Source: Diorhabda sublineata | Taxonomy: Eukaryota > Arthropoda > Insecta > Coleoptera > Chrysomelidae | Assembly (NCBI RefSeq): GCF_026230105.1 | Contig: NC_079484.1 | Coordinates: 3,487,805-3,551,804 of the forward strand | Length of the DNA: 64,000 bases | Direction: 5' to 3' | Part shown: positions 57,701 through 64,000 of the stretch, piece after piece | Layout: every line of letters starts with the position of its first letter | How positions within the stretch are numbered: position 1 is the first letter of the stretch | Notes under the pieces: generated by a model | What the model saw: the letters and a program-made list of their open reading frames with translations, nothing else | The model's database searches: none | What the model was told of the DNA's origin: nothing | Position numbers and translations under genes: made by a program

Positions 57701-57926
57701 AATTCTGATAGCAGGGGAATATTAGAACCTAAAGTATCTCTGCAATATATATTTATCTATCATATTTGTGAAAATAATTCTTTTTAACAGGAGACCTTCT
57801 TTGGCCACTTTTCATGATGTAAAACACGCTGTAGTTGCGATGAGTGTTGATGAAACAAATAAAAGGCTAGTTACTGTCGGGCAGGATCGTTTAATAAAAG
57901 TTTGGGATATAACAGCACTGCTTTGA
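54771..57926 (+). CDS. WDFY2: WD repeat and FYVE domain protein
   Basis: Early-endosome protein; the FYVE zinc finger binds PI(3)P and the WD40 propeller is a scaffold. Exons: 54771-54928, 56089-56436, 56531-57109, 57791-57926; 406 aa against 400 in human WDFY2. WD repeats run from residue about 25 (KLDACSEDINAAVIIPGEEG) through FSGSFDHTVIVWDIGG and LSAGEDCVLVFWDMNQP. The FYVE domain is inserted before the last repeat, at residues about 288-355: WVESDLCQLC, RQHHCRHCGKAICEKCS, FAVRVCEPCH. The last exon encodes the closing repeat, VTVGQDRLIKVWDITALL. WDFY1 and WDFY2 are not separable by eye. AATAAA at 58120. Intron 3 carries a 70-codon frame (57256-57468) without recognisable content. Confidence 0.96.
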
Positions 57927-58119
57927 ATATTAAGTAAAATATTAAATGCATTCTAATGTGATTGAACACTTTTTTTGTGGTCAGTTAAAGTAACGATCAT
58001 TACATATTATACTTTTGTTAAAATTGAATGTTTACATTATTATGATAATATTATATAGGTTCTATTAAAATTGTATATGTATTATAATTCTGCTCTAGCT
58101 ATTATTTCTCTTATTTCAT

Positions 58120-58125
58120 AATAAA
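58120..58125 (+). terminator. poly(A) signal of WDFY2
   Basis: AATAAA about 195 bp downstream of the stop at 57924-57926. Confidence 0.55.
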
Positions 58126-59643
58126 TTGTTTATGAGTATTATTATTAAAAAGTTTCTACTCTTTACCTTATCTACCCTTCAATATCCTGTTAATGGTATC
58201 CTAAATCGTGTGGAATTGATGTGTTAACAATATTAAAAACATTAATAACAAATCTGAGCTTATCTTTATGAAACTATAAATATCCTTTAGTGATAGATTG
58301 ATGCTTTTTTACTGGTTAAAATCTTCTTCGGAATGAATTAACCACAGGAGTTGAGCAAGTAGTATCCCAATCTAATTTAAAGCTAGTACTATAAATATTG
58401 AATGAATTTTAATATTAAAAATAACAAAAAATTGACGAAATAACCTTGAAGGTGGTTTATTTCAACGAAGATAATAAATATAAACAATATCATGCGCTAT
58501 TTCTGAAAACTCTACTTTAACAATATCAAATTTGCGACAATTTCAAACCTCAAATTTATTACCCAATACTAATAATTATCAATAGGAAATAATATCAACA
58601 ACAACGTTATATTGCTCGTAGTGGCTAGAAAATATAGTTTCGAACTTCGCGGTAAATTGACAAACAAAATTTTCCTGTCGCCGCATTCGGATTGTCTTTG
58701 ATCTATAATATTTATCTATGAAAATTGATGAGGAGTTTGGGAAAATTACTTATAAACTAGACCATTCAGTACCTAATGATATTAGTTGATTTAGATCTTA
58801 ATTTTTACCTTATATCATGTCTAAATTAAAATATACTCGACAACTCTGCCATTTCGTTGTTATAAATATCATAAAACAATATGCCAACAGTAGAACTATA
58901 ATGTCACTCACAGAACATATCCTAAGGTATGGGTATGTTCTATGAATCTGTTTATCCTTAAATATTGATTGAACGTAATATTGAAAAATTTCCCACTATA
59001 ATTTGCATTAGTTATTTGATTATTCATTCATATTTTGAATTATATTTAGAAGGGAAATGTTATGAATAGTGTATGAAGTAAATTTTATCAGAGATCTGGC
59101 AAGTATGTGTGATTGTCATTTACCAACATTAAAATTGTCCTTGAAACAACTATCGCCAACACACAAACTGAAAAGTAACTATTTAACTTGAATAATTTAT
59201 ACAGTAGTATTAACATTGTTACGTTCGCAATTATGTTGAAAACACCTTAATCTTAGCAGAAACTAATACATATTTTTACATATATACAAATTACTTTAAA
59301 TGTATCAAAAAATCTTTAATGATTTCTTCAAGTTGGTCATTCGAACGATAAATTTAAAAAAGTAGTTGGCGCCGGCGACTTTCAGGCTGTTAAACCTCGA
59401 TTGTTGTTGAATGTTTTATGTGCATATATTTAATTATAATTGTCAGGATATACTAGAATTTCTAATATTTTTAGATGCAATTCCGAAATAATTATTTTCC
59501 TTTAGATACCCAATTTCAAAAATAGTCTTGAGTTGGAAAATATACTTAACCTTACAAAATTGGACGCTGTCAGATTACTAGAAACATTTGAAGAAAATTT
59601 GACAAAAATGGTTTTTTTATAGCGAAAACCATCAGCCAGTAAA
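58126..59643. other. 1.5-kb intergenic region before EMSY
   Basis: A+T-rich; no coding exon, repeat or transposon recognised. The EMSY promoter and 5' UTR should lie in its right part; no TATA box was found. Confidence 0.4.
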
Positions 59644-62600
59644 ATGTGGCCGTTATTACTAGATATGACCAAAGAAGAGTCTGTTCAGAATTTACGAAAT
59701 CTAGGTATATAAACTTAAATTTTGTTCAATATTTCATTTAAAAACTATATCTAAAGTTTAAGCAAGTCAAGGCTGTACAGTATATAAAACAGTCTGAAGT
59801 AATTAGTTATTAGTGTGAATCCTACATTTTGCTTTATAAATATGGGTTTACTTTATATACAGCAATTTAATTTTTAAAATACAATATCAATAGAATATTA
59901 TTGTATATATATATACACAATTTTGAGCGTAAATTTTACTAAATTCATCTAATATCTTTCAATAAAGGTTTTTGATCCAATTATATAGTCAAAATATATA
60001 TTTTTAGTGCGTATTTTTTATGCGAATATCATCTGTTTATAATTTGTATCATCCTATTTTTTAGAATTAGAAGCTTATTCTTGTCTAGTTTCTGCTTTAA
60101 GGGCTCAAGGTCCTCTTGATGCAGATAAACGTAAGTTGTTGAAGGAAACTGGTTCTGCTTTAAATATTACACAAGAAAGACATAAAGCAGAAGTTCGAAG
60201 AGCAATTAGTGATGAAAAGCTTAACACAATAGCATATCAGTAAGAAATTTTTTCACTATTTCATGGTAACATTGAGTTTTTAATCAATTTCAAGTAAATT
60301 TTTAGTTTATTAATTTTCTTATTGATATTAGGGAAAATATCCTGAATATTTCAAGTATATTTTTAGTATCACTGGACAAATAGAGTCTTTAGAAGAATGG
60401 GCACAAGAAGGACGTAGATTAGTGCCTCTTTTACCGAGGCAAGCTCCTCAAACACTGTACTCAGCTATTGCAAATGACGTTGCAGAGAGTGCTAGTCAGT
60501 CTAATAAATTATTACCATCACCAGCTAATACTGAAAGGAAAAGGCCCGTAGTTTCTCCAATCACTACAATAGCTAATCCTGATACTTGTAAAAATATATC
60601 ATTTCGAGTCCCTGAACCACCTAAACAAGATGAAAATGTAAATAAAAAGAGGAAATTGGTGGGAGTTACTGAAAATGCAAATATTACACATAATTTGTTA
60701 TCTCCCAAATTATGTAGGATTCAGCAAATATACAGGTAAGTAATTATTGGAATACAGATATAAATTAACGTACCTAAAGGATCTATTGTGCTCCATTTTT
60801 CTGCTGTGATACTGGGGATCCTCAGTGTTTACAACTAATTTATTAATCATGTCCATCAAGCAAAACCTGTTCCCAGCTAGTATATTTCAAAAATTTGTTA
60901 CAGCAAAATTAAGCTGCAGCCATTTAAAAAAAGTCAGCTTATAATAAAGTTGACATTGTGACATAAATTTTTCATATAGAGGGTGAAAATTAGTTGCAAA
61001 CCTTTCAAATAGTGGGATTGATAAAAATTGAGAAAAAATCAAAATTCTTTGAAAATTTAAAAACTGCGAATCAGATACAGAAGACGTAAAGACTGAAAAT
61101 ATTATTCAGCAGTTAATTTTTAATCGCTATAACTGAATAAGGCAGGATAATAGCACAAGATATCGAAAAAGAAGCTTTTTTGAAAAAAATAATACAAGTT
61201 GGTTCAACGCCTAAAAAATATCAATCATGTTTACTTAGGGAAAAAATAGTGAATTAATTATATTATTATTTGAGGAGAAAGCTTCTGAAGGTTGTTGATT
61301 GAGCTTTTAACTTTGAGCTTCATATCTGCTAAGTCTAGTGTCTTCAGTTGTCCAAAAAGCGACAGACTCCTTCTACTATTCTTAAGTTCCAGTTGGGTAA
61401 AGGGGCAGTCTAGTAGTAGTCCAGGGGGTGAAAAATATGTCTCTAGTACAGATATTGCTCTATTCAAGTTACATTCAGGTCATTTAGACAGCTTGCAATT
61501 GTGGTTATGTTATACCAACTAACTCATTCAGTCTTGTGTTTTGATTTAAGAAAAAACTAGCAAAATATATCTCATATCATTGAAATCAATTTTATGGGAT
61601 AAAAAAGTTCGTACTATGACTACTGACGTGTGGGTGGAACAATAAAGATATCACATCATAACATGTTTTGAAGTAAACGAAGTAATATTTTACTAATGAT
61701 CCACTGGATGTTGTGTTTCCCCCGTTGCTACTGATGACTTGATATGTTCTTTTTGTTACTGATTTATATTAATTGATTAACTTTTTTATCTCAGTTACTT
61801 AATTTCATAAACAAAACTTTCCATTAAGAATAATATAATAAACAACTCAATTTTTTTGTTATTTGATATGTTACAGACAAAGGTCTAAAGTAAAACCAAA
61901 AGAATTGATAAAAAAGTCAGAAAACGAACATATTGACATGGTCCAACAGCACAGAATTATTCAATCAGTTCCCCAACCTCAAGCAGCTTCTTGTTCCTCA
62001 CCGCAACCACAGTTCTTGAACCAAAGAATAAATGTACTTCAAAATATTACGTTGCAACCAATCAAAGATGAAATTATCGAAGGAGAAGAGACTGAAATGA
62101 ATAATTCAAAATTACCTGAGCAGTCCATGACTACACCAGTTTCCGTATGCTCCAATGAAAACCAGGCGCCGAAACCTAAATTATTAACAAACTTCAAGCC
62201 TAATACAAGTATAACAATAAAACAACCTTCACCTCAACTAGCTGGACCTAGTAGTGAAATTCAGAAAAATATTAAGATAACAAATACAAAAAAACCTATA
62301 ACAAAAGCAATCAATGCCGGTCAAAAACTGATTGTAGTATCTAACGCCCAAACTATACCATCGAGCAGTATTTTACAAAAGACTCTTCAAATACCTTTTG
62401 TAAAGAACATTTCTATAAAAAATTTTGAGAAATTCAAAATCGTCACTAGTAATTCCACTCCGACTAGCTTACAATTAACCAATGTTACAAATTCTGGAGT
62501 TAATTCGGTGAAACACAAAGTGGTGTCAGTCAAACCGAATTCATCTTCGAAAAAAGTGATACCGCTATCCCAATTACAGGTTTTAAATTCAAAAGGAAAT

Positions 62601-63886
62601 ATAAAAGTACTTCCCATTGGAAGTAAAATTGTGAGCAAATCTGTAACCGGTACTTCGTCTCCTATATACATTGTAAATACAACTCAACAGCTAACTAAAT
62701 CAACCCCAACTCAAGTCGTTGCTACGAGTCAAATACAATCAGAGAAACCTGAAGATAAAAAAACAGAAATTGTAATGAGTGAAGTAGACGGTGTCTCGTC
62801 ACCGACTAATAGAGAAAACGGAAAATCTTCAGTTTTGGAAGATATATTGAAAGCGTCTGGTATTTCTGAAGAAAATATATCCGAGCATTATGAAGATAAA
62901 GTTGAAGATACTCAGATTTCAAATAATAAAGAATGTAGTGAAAATCAGAATCCAGATGGTATTGCGGATAATGCCGTTACATTATCGAATAATTTCGAGG
63001 AATATTCAGTTGTTAATGAGCAACATATTGAGGAAGAATATGTGGATAGTGAATTTGGTAAGTAGATTTTCGAGTTTTTACATTTTTTCATCCAGAAATT
63101 TGATTGTAACTCGTACTTCACCTACATTATCTCTTTGATTATGGCTAGCGCTTGGGGCGCCTACATATCCCTTTTTTGGGGTGTATTGCTCCCCTTGTTC
63201 TTTTGTTAGTTTTATTTTGGTTCCAGCTTAGTTTGTTAGCTTTTTCCATTATTTTCTGTTTTTAGATTTGGAGATATATTGAACAAAGTATCTGATGCTT
63301 TTTTTCACAATAATACTAGTATTTTTCATTCATAATTATTTTAAGCGCTTTTTTAAAAAAATATTTTCAACTTTTCAATTTGATGTGCTTTAAAAACTTG
63401 TTTTTAGTTTCTTTTCACTTGAATTTATTTTTTTAATGTTGTTTTGTTGATGTATATATAATAAGATAGCGTTAGGTTAGGTTAGGATATCAAACTTTGT
63501 TTATTGTTGTACTTAGAAAGTTTTCTAGTCAACTACAAGGAAATTTTATTTCTTACTTATTTGTATATATTTAGCATACCATAAGCTCCCCAATTTTCAC
63601 TATGTGTTTTGCCACATGTCTCAGGTAAATTATGTTTTTGTTGGCACAAGTAAACAACAGTTACATTAATTCATTATTAATAATAACGTCTAGATGAAAA
63701 ATAATTTTTTTAGGGGAAAAAGAACCGATAGAGAAAGTTGAAGTAATTGCAAACGAGGTAATAGACTCTGACAATTCCTTACTCGCAACCCCTCATTTAT
63801 CTGAAGAAATAACAACTGAAGAGGTTCCTTTACCTGTTACTTTGGATGATGAAGTATCAAAAGTTGATGATATGCAATGTAACTGA
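59644..63886 (+). CDS. EMSY: EMSY-like ENT-domain transcriptional regulator
   Basis: Nuclear chromatin-associated regulator; the vertebrate protein binds BRCA2 and is a SIN3/KDM5-type corepressor component (family knowledge). Exons: 59644-59704, 60065-60239, 60367-60735, 61877-63057, 63714-63886; 652 aa, about half of human length, which is usual for the less conserved tail. The ENT domain fills residues about 1-85 (MWPLLLDMTKEESVQNLRN, LELEAYSCLVSALRAQGPLD, LNITQERHKAEVRRAISDEK), followed by the family block EGRRLVPLLPRQAPQTLYSA. A basic nuclear-signal-like stretch NKKRKLVG lies near residue 180. The rest is low-complexity Ser/Thr/Lys/Pro sequence (ITIKQPSPQLAGP, KHKVVSVKPNSSSKK) with an acidic C-terminus. 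Intron 4 holds a TTAGG tract. Confidence 0.95.
63471..63486 (+). repeat. Short interstitial TTAGG tract
   Basis: GTTAGGTTAGGTTAGG, three exact telomere-motif units inside EMSY intron 4. Confidence 0.75.
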
Positions 63887-64000
63887 TATTTATTTATTAT
63901 TTATAATTCGATATTTGTATAATTGTATTTAATTTTTTTGTACATTTTTGTATGTTTGCTAGGTATTGTTATTTCTTGAAAAAAAATTCTTTACGATAGA

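Noticed and set aside
61258..61522. Overlapping frames on both strands in EMSY intron 3
   Set aside because: Low-complexity, mutually antisense, and located between well-supported exons with matching phases.

Overview
The window is nuclear DNA of an insect, most likely a beetle (the order is inference). It is A+T rich, and its genes are split by GT-AG introns. It has cuticular-protein genes with a tiny first exon and a TATA/Inr promoter, a disembodied-type ecdysteroid P450, mariner, hAT-like and LINE relics, and short TTAGG (arthropod telomere motif) tracts. No prokaryotic or viral genes were recognised. All exon models below were built by eye from splice sites, reading phase and family knowledge; no search was run.

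Left half (1-32 kb), accessory and repeat rich. Three RR-1 cuticular protein genes lie on the + strand: one cut by the window edge (last exon 1114-1393), one at 4813-13681 and one at 25553-32108. Between the second and third is a tandem pair of small secreted, cysteine-free, hydrophobic proteins (14712-16772 and 18825-21169). They share identical exon phases and equal-length last exons, and I do not recognise the family. The introns and gaps carry decayed mariners, a TA-flanked deletion-derivative mariner, a TA-flanked MITE, an hAT-like relic, a 56-bp inverted-repeat element, LINE 3' ends and a possible tRNA-derived SINE.

The most striking object is in intron 1 of the second cuticular gene: a 6.5-kb tandem array of 201-bp units (5521-12045). 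Read on the minus strand, the unit is an internal piece of a transposon ORF. The two halves of that same ORF still flank the array (12378-12046 before it, 5520-4970 after it, in transposon orientation). The satellite therefore seems to have been born in place, by tandem duplication inside a dead transposon gene. It has since developed an 804-bp four-unit higher-order repeat. One flank also carries a TTAGG tract inserted with a 14-bp direct duplication.

Right half (33-64 kb), compact housekeeping genes: a CYP302A1-like P450 (-), Hsp60 (+), SDHAF4 (-), ERGIC3 (+) with ROMO1 nested antisense in its fourth intron, SPAG7 (+), EXOC8/Exo84 (-), WDFY2 (+) and EMSY (+). Two pairs (SDHAF4/ERGIC3 and EXOC8/WDFY2) are divergent with under 400 bp between start codons. 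Four products are mitochondrial or act on mitochondria (P450, Hsp60, SDHAF4, ROMO1); three serve membrane traffic (ERGIC3, EXOC8, WDFY2). The grouping may be chance.
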